A DNA stretch of 64,000 nucleotides from Heterohyrax brucei (taxonomy: Eukaryota; Chordata; Mammalia; Hyracoidea; Procaviidae): NCBI GenBank assembly GCA_028571685.1, contig CM053143.1, positions 10,035,501-10,099,500 on the forward strand. Direction: 5' to 3'. Below, in pieces: positions 1 through 11,999 of the stretch. Numbering within the stretch: the first letter of the stretch is position 1; every line of letters starts with the position of its first letter. The position numbers were made by a program, and so were the translations under genes. The notes beneath the pieces were generated by a model, which did no database searches, was not told where the DNA came from, and worked only from the letters and a program-made list of their open reading frames with translations.

Positions 1-82
1 AAAATGTCTTTTAAAAACTGACTATGAGTAGATCCATATGTTAAACTTAGTACAGAAAGACTTCAAAGCTGCTCCCATAAAC

Positions 83-265
83 ACCCCAAATCCCACTGCT
101 GTTGAGTTGAATAATTTCAACTCAAGGAACCCATAAACTTTCCAAGGCTATAAATCTCTACAGAAACAGATTTCCACATCTTTTTTCCCACAGTGCTACT
201 GGCAGTTTGAGACCACCAACATTTCAGTTAGCAGTTGATCACTTTAAGTAATGGCTCCTACTCGC
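83..265 (-). repeat. AfroSINE, minus strand, near complete
   Basis: Read on the minus strand, this has the SINE head with the GCTAACTGAAATG stretch, the 'gatgtggaaatctg' and 'agagatttatagcc' body, and a tail ending in a degraded 'cagcagtgggattt'. The same order is seen in the plus-strand copy at 39180-39388. Divergence is high, so it is an old copy. Confidence 0.75.
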
Positions 266-299
266 TGTAAGTAAGTCTGAATAATTAAAACAAATTACA

Positions 300-489
300 T
301 TTAAAGAACTAGTGGAAATGTGACAATTACAAAAAAAGGGTCATAATAATAGAGAAATAGAAACTTTAAAAGAAATTAAGTGGATTTTAAAGTGGCAAAA
401 TACAACAGAAGAATTTAAAAATCACTAGACAGGCTCAGCAGCAGATTTAAGAAGTCAGAAGAAGAAATCAATTAATATGTCGATATGTA
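300..489 (+). mobile_element. Ancient L1 ORF1 fragment, part 1
   Basis: A-rich plus-strand sequence resembles the coiled-coil part of ORF1 in old mammalian L1s, including a 'cagcagatttaagaag' segment. It resumes after the mariner insertion, where 'catagatcaataggtatttccagtctgaaa' lies at about 1047-1076. Stops are frequent. Confidence 0.5.
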
Positions 490-1044
490 GAACTGCCAAG
501 TAAGTTCATGAATTCATCCTAGTAAAAGTGTTACATACCTCATTGCTGAATATCACTACAGCCACCTTTGAAGTACTCCCCCTGGGAAGCTATGCATTCA
601 CACCAGCACCTAGTTCACTCTTCAAAGCAATTATGGAACTCTTTTTCTGGAATGGTCATCAGAGCTGTTGCAGTATTACCCTTGATGTCCTGAATGTCAT
701 CAAAATGTCTTCCTTTCAACATTTCCTTTGTTTTGGGGTAAAGGAAAAAATCACTAGGGGCCAGGTCAGGTGAGCAGGGAGGGTGTTCCAATACAGTTAT
801 TTGTTTACTGGCTAAAAACTTCTTCACAGACAACTATACAATTAAGTTCATGAGCTTGCCACATTGCCACTATGGAATATGGCCATGCCAGAAAGAGTTC
901 AAAAATTGCTTTGAAGGGTGGACTAGGCACTGGTATTGGTGCACATCTTCCCAAGGGGAGTAATTCGAAAGTGATGGTAGTGATATTTAGCAATGAAGAA
1001 TGTAACACTTACAACAATTAAGTTTGTAGACTTAATTATCAGAC
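490..1044. mobile_element. Palindromic mariner element, copy 1
   Basis: A DNA transposon relic of about 555 bp. On the minus strand, 833-615 encodes a mariner transposase C-terminal part with HPPCSPDLAPSDFFLYPK, which holds the third Asp of the DD34D triad, and then LKGRHFDDIQDIKGNT. On the plus strand, about 895-985 encodes the last transposase residues again (NCFEGWTRHWYWC). Both ends therefore carry the transposase 3' end, pointing outward, as imperfect inverted arms of about 150 bp. Termini resemble GACAATTAAGTTCGTGAACT. The N-terminal DNA-binding part and the first two Asp residues are absent, so it is non-autonomous. It sits inside an ancient L1. Confidence 0.85.
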
Positions 1045-1235
1045 CTCATAGATCAATAGGTATTTCCAGTCTGAAAAGCAGGATAAGACAAAGACAAGAA
1101 AAATGTACAGAGACCTTGGAGATAATATTAAGCATATAAACAAAAACCTGTTTAGAGTACTAGAAGGAAAGTGAAATGCATAAAAATATTTGTCTAAGAA
1201 ATTAACAAATCTGATGAAAAACATCAATTTACAGA
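1045..1235 (+). mobile_element. Ancient L1 ORF1 fragment, part 2
   Basis: Continues the old L1 after the mariner copy. The translation has the pattern of the L1 ORF1 coiled coil (repeated basic and acidic residues, several stops). The element resumes again at 2077. Confidence 0.5.
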
Positions 1236-2076
1236 TTCAAGAATTTCATTGAAACCCAAGTATTATAAACACAATACGATCTGCACTTAGAAGCACCAAA
1301 GTCAAAACAGTAGCTGCTAAGACTGCTCATATACAGCCCCAAATCTCATATTTGGTTCTTTAGTTTGGAGGTTTTGCGACATGGGTTCACAGGACACCCC
1401 TGTTAATTGGTCTAATGTATGTAGTGTTTCTATTTTGTTTCCTGGTTCATTGCATAGTGTCTGGTGTCTTGAAATATTGCAAATGGCCAGCCCAGGCACC
1501 ACAATTGCTCTCTATTCACCTGAAATAGGAGAGGAAAAAGGAGAGTCAGGAATAAGAGAAGGTGGAATATATGGTTGATTTCCTCTGTGAATACTGCCTC
1601 CATTGCCAAGAGACAGAACAACTGGATGGTACCTAGCTACCATTACTGAACATTTTGATCAAAGAGTCCATGGAAGAACTCTGATCAAAAATGGGAAAAT
1701 ATAGAACAGAATTTCAAATTCTCGTGGATTTCAAACTTGACGGAGCTATGGAGTGAGGATGAAACACTTAAAGGGTTTCCCTGCAATAATCTTTAAACTT
1801 TAAACCAAAAATACTTCCTAAAGTTATCTTAAAACTGAACAGTAGTTTAGCTTGACAGAAAAAAAGGTCAGCTTTGAGCATTATGCTTTTTTAAGAACTA
1901 TGTAATGGGACCGAACTGACAACAGCAAAAAATTTAGATAAAAGCTTTAGAGGGCAGTAAACTTATATTAACATAAAAGGAACAACTCAGAATAAGAGGG
2001 TAAGAATGTAGTCAGGAGAAACTGTTGAATTGGTGTATGTTTTGCTGTGTATATTCTCAACAAAAACAACAAAATA
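1236..2076 (+). mobile_element. Non-LTR 3' end inserted in the old L1
   Basis: Non-coding block that ends in a degraded A-rich tail with CAA units (about 2045-2076), after 'gttgaattggtgtatgtttt', a phrase typical of L1-type 3' ends. The flanks are both old-L1 ORF1-like, which supports an insertion. The exact subfamily cannot be named from the sequence, and the left border is approximate. Confidence 0.45.
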
Positions 2077-2274
2077 ACACTTAGGAGGAAGAAAAGAGAA
2101 AGAAACCCCATAGCCAAACTGCTGAAAGACAAAGACAGAGTGATTACCTTGAAAACAGAAAAAAATGTCTCAGTATACGCTGGAGAACAAAACATAAGAA
2201 TATCAGCAGACTTCTCATCATTACTACTAACAACTGGGAGGCAGTGGAATAAAATATCCAAAGTATTCAACGGA
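2077..2274 (+). mobile_element. Ancient L1 ORF1 fragment, part 3
   Basis: Plus-strand open stretch gives KDRVITLKTEKNVSVY and AGEQNIRISADFSSLL, an ORF1 C-terminal-like region. It continues across the following SINE. Confidence 0.55.
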
Positions 2275-2441
2275 AACCTAAAAAATCCAATGCCAAAAAT
2301 CCAATGTCTATTCCAACTCATACTAACCCTACAGGTCAGAGTAGAATGTCCCCATAGAGTTTCCAAAAAGCACCTGGTGGATTTGAACTGCCGACCTTTT
2401 GGTTAGCCCCTGTAGCACTTAACCACTATACCACCAGTGTT
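2275..2441 (-). repeat. AfroSINE, minus strand
   Basis: On the minus strand: head 'ggtggtatagtggttaagtgct', then 'caaaaggtcggcagttcaaa' and 'ggaaactctatgggg', and a degraded A-rich tail. It interrupts the ORF1 of the old L1: coding similarity runs up to it and resumes just after. Confidence 0.85.
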
Positions 2442-2695
2442 TCCACTGAATGGAAGGGGCGGGGTGGGGGGAGACTTATCAACTAAGAATTCTATATCCA
2501 GAAAAACTATTATCTGAAAGTGAAGGCAATAAAGACATTTCCAAATTTAAAAAAGATTTAGAAAAATCACTCATGGATGACCTGTTCATAAGAAAAGATA
2601 CTAGAGGGCAACTCGTATTCAGAGAATTTAAGAACACTGAATATAACAGATGTATAGGTGAATAGGTATGGATTGGGTATCTTAGCTGATTGGAG
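2442..2695 (+). mobile_element. Ancient L1 ORF1 C-terminal end
   Basis: Encodes RILYPEKLLSESEGNK and ISKFKKDLEKSL, the ORF1 C-terminal pattern (compare QPRISYPAKLSF in known L1 ORF1). The element continues at 13644 with the inter-ORF region, so the RTE landed between ORF1 and ORF2. Confidence 0.65.
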
Positions 2696-2744
2696 GAGTA
2701 AAGATAGAGTAAAGATAGAGTAAAGATAGAGTAAAGATAGAGTA
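2696..2744. repeat. 11-bp tandem repeat, four perfect units
   Basis: AAGATAGAGTA is repeated four times without error from 2701 to 2744, preceded by a partial unit. It abuts the 5' end of the RTE element. Confidence 0.95.
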
Positions 2745-3140
2745 AGCAGTCAACAGAGTCTTGCTTGTTGCTGTGATGCTGGAAGCTATGCCACTGGCTT
2801 TTAGGTACTAGCAGGGTCACCCATGATAGACAGGTTTCAGCTGAGCTTCTAGACTAAGACAAACTAGGAAGAAGGACTCAGCAGTCTACTTCTGAAAAGA
2901 ATTAGCCGGGGGAAACCTTATGAATAGCAGCAGGACATTGTCAGACAAAGTGCCAGAAAATGAACTGCCCAGGTTGTAAGGCACTCAAAAGACTGCTGGG
3001 GAAGAGCAGCCTCCTCAAAGTAGAGGCAACCTTAATGTTGTGGATGGAGTAAATCTTTCAGGATCTTTGCTTGCTGATGTGGCAGGATTCAAAATGAGAA
3101 GAAATCGCTGCAAATATCCATTAATAACCGCAACATGGAA
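2745..3140 (+). mobile_element. RTE LINE copy 1, 5' untranslated part
   Basis: Non-coding 5' region. The same sequence, inverted, forms the 5' end of a second RTE at about 41750-41990, including 'ctggaagctatgccactgg' and 'tcagctgagcttct'. It ends where an L1 3' end was inserted and resumes at 4260. Confidence 0.8.
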
Positions 3141-4259
3141 TAAACTATAGTATATATACTCAATGGAAAAATATGCAATGACAAAGAACAGTGATGATTT
3201 TAGGAAGCATCTCATAATCTGGTTTCACTTAGAAGACATTATGTTGAGGAAAATTAGTCAGTGGCACAAGGACAAATACTACTATAAGGATGTGAAAACA
3301 GATTTATGTACAAAACAAAATATCCTTTGATGGCTGCAAGGGAGGCAGCTTGTTATAGATTAGATAGCTGATAGAAATTTGGCTGGGTGAAATCAGTGAC
3401 AGCACACATGAGAAAAAAGATCAGTTTAACTGGACTTCAACATAACCTGAAAACTCATCCGATGTTAACCCAATATGGCAAGGACCGTGTAGCAGGAGTG
3501 GGGTCTGGGGGCCATGCTCTCAGGGGACATCAAGGCCAATTGGATAACTAGCATATTGCTAAGAAAGTCTTTTCCACACCATATTGGTGAGTGGCATCTG
3601 GAGTCTTAAAAGCTAGTAAACTGCGATCTGAGGTACAACAAATGGTCCCACCTCAGCAGAAACAGATGATCACCAAAAACAAAAATGACATGGGGGAAAG
3701 GGAACCCAGACAACAGAAAGACCCACATGAATGGATGACTTCATCAACATGCAACCAGAAGAATCAGATGGTGCCCGGCCACATGCAGTGACAGCCGTGA
3801 TGGGGCTCACAAAGCTGAGTCCCAGTGGCAATACAAGGACAAGAAGGAGTGCACTCTGAGAACTCCACTAAAAGACTGCAACTGATGGTCCGAAGACCTG
3901 GGGGTTCCCCTAGGAGCATGGCCCCTAGAGCTGATGCAGCCCCTGATCATAAATCATTACTGGAGTCAACTCCTCGGACAGGAATGGATTGGAATTGTCA
4001 ATACAGAGTGACCATATGGTATGTATACTTTATAGTTCTCTGTATCTATAGGATGTCATCCTAGTAGCCTCTTACTAGAGGGGTGGAGAAGAGGGGACAG
4101 GAGATTGTTAAGAGGATATGACTTGTATAGAACAGAAAGGAGGAGCATGCTGTCGCCAGGCAAGGAGAACAGTAGGTGCTGCACATAGGTGGGCATGTGT
4201 TAAACTGGATTGTACACTTTCACTCAATCCCAATAAAAATAAATAAATAAATAATTGAT
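3141..4259 (+). mobile_element. 5'-truncated L1 (ORF2 end plus 3'UTR)
   Basis: Begins in the ORF2 C-terminus: on the plus strand it reads YAMTKNSDDFRKHLI and then LEDIMLRKISQWHKDKYYYK. The lineage-specific 3'UTR follows, ending in a degenerate tail with AAATAAATAAATAAAT. A short duplication, acatggaa (3133-3140) and acatggga (4260-4267), flanks it. It splits the RTE between its 5'UTR and its endonuclease. Confidence 0.85.
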
Positions 4260-6552
4260 ACATGGGATGTAGGAAGTATGAAACTAGTAAAATCGAAAAT
4301 CATCAAAAATGAAATAGGACACATAAACATCAACATCCTAGGCATCAGTGAGCAGAAATGGACGAGTATTAGCCATTTTGAATCTGATAATCATGTCGTC
4401 TACTATGCCAGGAATGAAAACTTGACAAGGAACAGTGTTGTGCTCATCATCAAAAAGAATATTTCAAGAATAATATCCATATGCCTACAAGGAAGGTCAG
4501 TTAATATGACTGTTATTCAAATTTACATACCAACCACTAAGGCCAAAGATGAAGAGACTAAAGATTTTTACCAGCTTCTGCAGTCTTAAATTGACTGAAT
4601 GTGCAATCAGAATGCACTGATAATTACTTGTGACTGGAATGCAAAAGGTGGAACTAAAGAAGAATTGGTAATTGGAAAATGTGGCCTTAGTAACAGAAAT
4701 AATCCCAGAGATTGCACGATAGAATTTTGCAAGACCAACGAATTCTTCATTATAGATACCTTTTCAACCAACACAAATGTGGCTGTACTCATGGACGTCA
4801 CCAGATGGAATACATAAGTGGAAAAAGTCTGTATCAGCAGTCAGAATAAGACCAGGCGCTGACTGTGGCACAGGTCATCAATTGCTCATACACAAATTCA
4901 AATTGAAACTGAAGGAAATTAGAGCAAGTCCATGAGAACCAAAGTATGACCTTGAGTCCATCCCTTCCAAGTTTCAAGACCATCTGAAGAACAGATTTGA
5001 TATGTTGGCCACTAATGACCAAGACCAGACAAATTGTGGAATGATATAAAAGACGTCATACATGAAGAGGACAAGAGGTCATGAAAAGGAAAGAAAACAC
5101 CAAGTGGGATGTCAGAAGAGATTCTGAAACTTGTTTTTCAATATCGAGTAGCTAAAGCAAAAGGAAGGAATTATGAAGTTAAAGAATAAAAGATAAGATT
5201 TCAAAGGGTCATGCTCAAAAAGACAAAATAAAGCATTATAATGACATGTGCAAAGAGCTGAAAATGGAAAACCAGAAGGGAAGAACATGTATTGCATTTC
5301 TCAACCTGGAAGAGCTGAAATAAAAATTCAAGCTTCGAGTTGCAAAAGTGAAGGATTCTACAGGGAAATATTGAATAACCTAGGGAGCATCAAAAGAAGA
5401 TGGAAGGAATGCACAGAGTTATATCAGAGAGAACTTGTCAATGTTCAGCCATTTCCAAGAGTTTGCCTGTGGTCAGGAACTGGTGGTACTGAAGGAAAAA
5501 GTTGAATCTGCACTGAAGCTACTGGCAAAAAACAAGGCTCCAGGAATCAACGGAGTATCAATTGAAATGTTTCAGCAAATGGATGCAGCGCTGGAAGTGC
5601 ACACTTTTCTATGCCAAGAAATTTGGAGGACAGCTAGTTGGCAGAGATCCATATTTATGCCAATTCCAAAGAAACACAATCCATGCAAATACAGAAATTA
5701 CTTAAAAATAATTCTAAAATCATACGCAAGTAAAATTTTGCTCAAGATCATTCAAAAGTGACTGCAACAGTATATTGTCAAGGAACTGCCAGAAATTCAA
5801 GCTGGATTCAGAAGAGTTCACCAGTACCAGGGCCATCACTGTTAATGTCAGACAGAATGTGGCTGAAAGCGGAGGATATCAGAAAGATGTTTACCTGAGT
5901 TACGTTGACTATGCAGAGGAATTTAACTGTGAGGATCATAACAAATTATGGCTAACATTGTGTAAAATGGGAATTCCAGAAAGCTTAATTGTGCTCTTAG
6001 AGAATCTGTACATAGATCAAGAGGCAGTCAAGCAAACAGAACTTGGGGAGAGTGCATGGTTTAACATCAGGAAAGGTGTGCATCAGGGCTGTATCCATTC
6101 ACCATAATTTTTAATCTGTATGATGAGCAAATAACCCGAGAAGCTGGATTATATGAAGAAGCATGGGGTATCAGGATTAGAGGACAACTCATTAACAACC
6201 TGTGTTATGCAGACAACAGCACCTTACTTACTGGAAGTGAGAAAGACTTGAAACACTGGGGAAGATCAAGGACCACAGCCTTCAGTATATGGATTGCATC
6301 TCAACATCAAGAAAACAAAAATCCTCACAACTGGACCAGTAAACAACATTGTCATAAAAGGAGAAAAGAATGAGACTGGCAAGGATTTCATTTTGCTTGG
6401 GCCCACAATCAACACCCGTGGAAGCAGTAGTTAAGACATCGAAGGACGTATTGCATTGGGAAAATCTGCTGCAAAGGATCTCTTTAAAGTATCGAAAAGT
6501 AAAGCTATCACCTTGAAGATTAAAGTGCACCTGACCCAAGCCATGTTATTTT
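4260..6552 (+). mobile_element. RTE LINE copy 1, endonuclease and reverse transcriptase part
   Basis: Single-ORF RTE (BovB-type) LINE, decayed. The apurinic endonuclease domain opens at about 4278 (INILGISEQKWTSI, then NVVYYARN-like and TVIQIYIPTTKAKDEE; the GDWN-type motif appears as TCDWNAKGG near 4630). The RT domain starts near 5520 with KNKAPGINGVSIEMFQQ, followed by LPEIQAGFRR-like and VDYAEEFNCEDHNKLW. The catalytic YADD box reads CYADNSTLL near 6202, so its second Asp is lost, and many stops interrupt the frame. The element cannot be active. It stops at a 17-bp target-site duplication and continues at 13199. Confidence 0.9.
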
Positions 6553-6576
6553 CCTTTCTCTTCTTTTTTTTTTTTT

Positions 6577-7440
6577 CAATTGTGATTAACTGAAAGCACA
6601 CAATCCAAAACAATTTTGCGTGCTCAGCTATATGAAGCTCCTTCCGTTCTCCTTGCTGGGTGACAACACACTCCTCCTTTTCATTGTATACTTGTGGTAC
6701 CCTCTTAACAAGTTGCTGACTACTCATCTCCATGCTCTTCTCTTCCATCTAGAAAGAGATCAGTAGGACAGCCTCATATAAATGCATAGAACCATAAAGT
6801 ACACACACCACACGATCATACTGTGTCCCAGGTCCAGTCCATTTTTGTCCAAAGAGATGACCTCAGTAGAATAATTTGGTCAGGGACAACAGCAGGTATC
6901 GGGGCCATGCTCCCAAGTGATCCTACAGGCTGCCATAACATCAGTTGTGGCCTTTTAGTGGATCTCTTGAGCTGCACCCCTCTTTTTCTCCTGTTGCCAC
7001 AGTGACCCAACGTTTTGTGGCCCATCACGGTTCTGTTTGGTGGTGGCCAGGCACCATCTGGTTCTTCTGGTCATATGTTGACATAGTCTGCCATTCACAT
7101 GGGATATTCTGTCTCCTGAGCTCTTGTATCCTTGTGTCTTTGTTATTCTCAGTCGTCTTCTGTTCCAGACGAGTTGGGATCATTTGGCAGCTTGCTAGCT
7201 TTTAAGACCACAGACACCACTCACCAATATGGGGTGCAGAAGACTCTCTTAGAAATAGGCTAGTTATGCCAATTGGCCTTAATGTCCCCCCAAAGCATGA
7301 CCCCAGAACCCTGTCCATGCTACTCTATCCTTGCAATACTGGGTTGAGATTAGAAGAGTTTTCAGTTTATGGTGAAGTCCAGTTAAACTGATCTACTGTC
7401 TACTATGTGCTGTCACTGATTTCACCTAACCAAATTTCTA
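6577..7440 (-). other. 3'UTR of L1-A
   Basis: This 3'UTR recurs in the window: plus strand at 3360-4230, 35700-36470 and 57960-58900, and minus strand at 59600-60440, 29583-29945 and partly 24960-25300. It holds 'accaccactcaccaatatggg' and GA/CT-rich tracts. No ORF is conserved across copies. Confidence 0.8.
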
Positions 7441-10400
7441 TCAACTATCTAATCTATGATCAACCCTCTCCCTCCCTCCCCACCCTTGTAGCCATAAAAG
7501 AATCTTTTCTTCTGTACATAAGTCTAATTTTACATCCTTATAGTAGGGGTCTCATGCACTATTTCTCCTTTAGCCACTGATTGATTTCATTCAGCATAAC
7601 GTCTTCTAATTGAAACCTGGACAGGATATGCTTTCTAAAATCATTGTTCTTTATCATTGTGTAGCCTTTCATGAGGATATGTACCAGAGTTTGTTTTCTG
7701 TTCATCTGTTATTGGACACCTGGGTTGATTCCATCTTTTTGCAATTGTGGACTGTGCTGCAATGAACATTCATGTGTATGCATCTGTTCATGTGACAGCC
7801 TTTGTTTCTGTAGGATATATTCTGAGCAGTGGAATTACTGGATCAAATGGTATATCTAGTTCCAGCTTTTTAAGGAAGCACCAAATTGCTTTTTAAAGAG
7901 GTTGTACCATTCTACAATCCCACCAGCAGTGTAGAAGAGTTCTCATGTCTCCACAGCCTCTCCATCATTTGTTGTATTGTGTTTTTTGTAGCATGGCCAA
8001 CCTTTCTGGGGTGAGACGGTATCTTATTGTAGTTTTGATTTGGATTTTTTTCGGATACCTAATGACCATGAGGATTTCCTCATGTGTCTTTTGACTACCT
8101 GGATGTGCTCTTTCGTGAAGTGTCTGTTCATTTCCTTTGCCCATCACTTAATTTGGTTATTTACCTTTTTCTTGTTGATAGTTTGCAGTACTTTGTAGAT
8201 TATGGAGATCAGACGTCAGTCTGACATATACTTGTCAAATATTGTTTCCTGTTGTGTAGGTGGTCTTTTAACTCTTTTGATAAAGTCTTTAGATGAGCAA
8301 AAGTGTTTTATTCTTAGTAGTTCCCATTTATCTGTTTTCTATCCTGTTAATGGTCCTTTGTTTCTCAGATTTTATAGTCTGTCTAAGCTATGTATTAGAA
8401 CTTTCATTATTGACCCTATTTTTTCCTGCATGATCTTTGTCATATTAGATTTCATATTTAGGTCTTTGATCCACTTTGAGTTAGTTTTTGTCTGAGGTGT
8501 GAGATACGGGTCTTGTTTCAGTTTTTGCAGATGGCTATCTGATTTTGCCAACATCATTTGTTAAGCCAAGCCAAGTGAAAGGGACTTTTTTTAACCCCTG
8601 TTTACAATCTTAGGGCCTTTGTCGAATATCAACTGTTCATAAGAGAATGGTGGCATCTCTGTGATCTCAACTCTGTTCTGTTTGTCTATATGTCTCTTTT
8701 TGTACCGGTACCAGGCTGTTTGACTACTGTGGCAGTGTAACAGGTTCTAAGGTCAGACAGTGTGAGGCCTCCCACTGTGTCACTCTTCTTCAATAGTGCT
8801 TTACTCATCTGGGGTTTCTTCCCTTTCCAAACAACTTGGTGATTTGTTTCTCCATCTCAGTAAAGATGACACTGTAATTTGTATTGAAATTGCCTTGTGT
8901 ACGTAGATCGCTTTGGGTAGAATAGACATTTTCACAATGTTAAGTCTTCCTATCCATAAGCAGGGTAGATTTGTCCATTTGTTTAGTTTTTTTGGTTTCT
9001 TGCAGTAAGGTCTTGTAGTTCTCTCTGTATAGGTCTTTCATTTCTCTGGATAAATTTATACCTACGTATTTTATCTTCTTCAGGGCTTTGACATCAGGGT
9101 TATGCTGGCAATGAATTTGGGAGTATTCCATCCCTTTCTACGCTGTGAAATAGCCTCAATAGTGTTCAAGTTAAGTCCTCTCTGAAAGTTTGGTAGAATT
9201 CTTCAGTGAAGCCATCTAGGCCAGGACATTTTTTGGTTGGTAGTTTTTGATGACTTCTTCAGTCTCTTCCTTTGTGATGTGTTTATTAAGTTGTTTTACT
9301 TCTCCCTGTGATACTTTTGGTAGGTGATACGAATCCAGAAATTTGTTTCATCTAGGTTTTCAAATCTGTTACAGTACAGTCTTTCAAAGTATTCTGTTGT
9401 GATACTTCTTTTTCATTCGGAACTGTTGCCACACTTCCTACCTCATTTCTTATTCGGGTTATTTGTTTTCTCTCCTGTTCTTCTTCGGTAAGTTTAGCCA
9501 ATGGCTTGTCAATATTCTTGATCGTTTCAAATAACCAGCTTTTGGTTTTATCGATTTTTTCAATTGTTCTTCTATTTTCCAATCCATTTAGTTCTGCTGT
9601 AATTGTTATTATCTGTTTTCTTCTGGTGCCTGTGTGGTTCCTCTGTTGCTCTCTTTCTACTTGTTCAAGCTGTAGGGTTAATTCTTTGGTTTGAGTCCTT
9701 TCTTCATTCCAGATATGTGCATTTATAGAGACATATTGACCTCTGTGCAATGCTTTAGCTGTATCCCACAGGTTCTGGTAGGATTTGTTTTCATTCTCAC
9801 TTGATTCCATAATCTTCTTTATTTCATCCTTGATTTCTTCTATAACTCATAGATTTTTGAGCAAAGTGTTGTTCATTTTCCTTCAGTTCAAATTTCTCCC
9901 TATGTTTACTTTGCTACTGATTTCAACTTTTTGGCTTTATGTTCTGAGAAGTTGCTTTGCAATAATTCAGTCGTTCGAATTTTGTTGAGACTTGCTTTAT
10001 GTCCTAACACATTGCCTATTCTGGCAAATGTATATGTCAGTGAGGTTTAGTTGATTAATTGTTTCAGTAAGATCTCCTGTATCTTTACACAATATTTTTC
10101 TGGATGATCTGTCCATTACTGAAAGTGGAGTATTGAATTCTCCAACTATTACTGTAGGGTGATACATCCATTTTTCACTGTTTTCCATGTTGGTTCAATG
10201 TATTTAGATGCTCTGGTATGGGGCATATAAATATTTAGTATTGTTATGTCCTGCTTGTGTATTTAACCTTTCAGCAATAAATAGTGATCACCGTTGTCCA
10301 TGATGGTGGATTTTACATTAAAGTCTATTTTATCTGAGATTACTATTGCCATTCCTGCTCTTCTTTGTATGTTGTTGGTTTAGTACATATTTTTCCATCC

Positions 10401-10620
10401 TTTAATTTTCAGTTTGTTCATATCTTTAAGTCTAAGATATGTTTCTTGTAAGCAACTCATAGACAGATTGCATCTTTTGATCCAGAATGTCACTCACTGT
10501 CTCTTTATTGGAGTATTCAGTCCATTTATATTCCTTGCAATTATTGACTGTTGTGTGTTTACTGCTATTGTTTTGATGCCTTTCTTTTTGTGTTGTTGAT
10601 GTTTTCTATGTTGCTCTTAG
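7441..10620 (-). pseudogene. L1-A ORF2, deleted and decayed
   Basis: ORF2 encodes endonuclease and reverse transcriptase in an intact L1. Here the endonuclease starts near 10620 (NINGLNTPIKRQ, then SCLQETYL; GEFNTPLSVMDRSS near 10120 corresponds to the GDFNTPLS motif with Asp replaced by Glu). The linker is long and open at 9810-9352 (NLWDTAKALHRGQ, LEQVEREQQRNHTGTRRKQI). Near 9085 the frame jumps from the RT N-terminal part to [20 protein letters not shown]. The homologous L1-D (62110-62840) shows that about 730 bp, including the FADD box, are missing. The C-terminal part continues to about 7441 with stops. Confidence 0.85.
8565..8577 (-). repeat. Possible 13-bp SINE/RTE tail scrap in L1-A
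   Basis: GCCAAGCCAAGTG interrupts L1-A where the homologous L1-D (about 61600) lacks it. It matches the minus-strand form of the 'cacttggcttggc' tail seen at 18577-18591. It is very short, so chance or a small duplication remains possible. Confidence 0.35.
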
Positions 10621-11009
10621 TATTCTGTTCTGGTTCATTCTTCTTTATGGGGGATTTTTCATCTTTTTCAGTGCTATTTTTGTTTTTGTTGTGATTCCTG
10701 TATTATGTTTCTTGTTTTGATACACCACACTGTTATTTGTGGCTACCCCTATGATCCCTCTTACTATTATAAGTTTAGACCAGACTTTAACTTCTGCATA
10801 TCTTTTTAATTTTCTTTCCATCAGAAGTGGTTATAACTACTGTAATGTAGCACACTTTTTACTGTGATGATATCATAGTTTTCATGTTATGATCACTGGC
10901 TCTCTTCTTTTAGTACTGTAGCTTTGATAGAGCTTTGTGACTTCCTTGAGTAGGATGCTGGTTGCTGTATCTTTCATTCCCTCCTTAAGTACACACCTGA
11001 TGTTTTTGT

Positions 11010-11960
11010 TTTTCTAAACAAAGAGCTTCTTTCACCATATCTTGTAGTTTTGGTTTGGATTTTACAAAGCCTCTAAGCTTCTGTTTATCTTCAAATGTCT
11101 TCATTTCATCTTCATATTTGAGAGACAATTTTTCAGGGTGTGTAATTCTTGGCTCAAGTTTTTGTCCTTCAGAACTTTGAATGTGTCATCCCACTGCTTT
11201 CTTGCCAACATCAGTTCTGCTGAGAAGTCAGACAAAAGCCTGCAGGGCATGCCTCAGAATGTTAGCTTTCCTTTAAGCCTCTCTGCCTTTCAGTGCCTCT
11301 CTTTAGGTTTCATTTTATTAAGCTTCATTATAACATGTCTTGGTTTCTTTCTTTTGGGGTCTAGTTTTTGTGGTATTTGATACTCATCTTGGATATCTAT
11401 GTCCTCTTTCATAATTTCAAGGAAGTTTTTGGTCAGTAACTCTGCAGCAATATTCTCTGTATTTTCAACTCTCTCTCTCAGTTCAGGAACTCCAATTATT
11501 TGTATATTATTTTTCTTAATAGAGTCCCACATTTCTTAATTCTTCTTTGTTTTTCTTGTTTCTTTTCTCTGATTTCTCCTCATAAATGCTGCTATCAGTT
11601 GCTCTGTCCTCAAGCTCACTAACTCTGGCTTCCTTATCCTCTATTCTGTTCTTTTGGCTTTGGATTGAATTGTCTAGTTTTGAAATTTTTTTATTGATCT
11701 GCTAGATTTCAGATCATTGATGTTTCATCAGTTCAAATAACTACTTCATTTTTCATTTTGTTCTACTGCATTTTGTTTAATCTCTAGGCCAGCCAACCCA
11801 ACGAGGGCTGTATATATTAATTCTTTTGTACTCAACCTTTGATAATTTCAGAAAGGCTTCTGTATCTAGGAAGTTTTCTGATTCTTTATTTTGGGAGTTA
11901 TCTGGAGCCGTGGTTGACTACTTCTTTTAATTAGCTATTGATTATTGTGTTTGCATCATC
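11010..11960 (-). pseudogene. L1-A ORF1, decayed
   Basis: ORF1 encodes the RNA-binding chaperone of L1. At 11532-11290 on the minus strand the frame gives NNIQIIGVPELRERVENTEN and RKKPRHVIMKLNKM, which match the conserved RRM-side motifs (compare LRLIGVPE and PRHIIVRF in known ORF1). The C-terminal domain follows toward 11010. The coiled coil lies at about 11550-11960 with stops. Confidence 0.8.
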
Positions 11961-11999
11961 AAGAAGTTGTTCCATTTCTCTGGTGTTACCTCAACAGTA

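Noticed and set aside
2701-2744. CRISPR-like array
   Set aside because: Units are 11 bp with no spacers. It is a simple tandem repeat.
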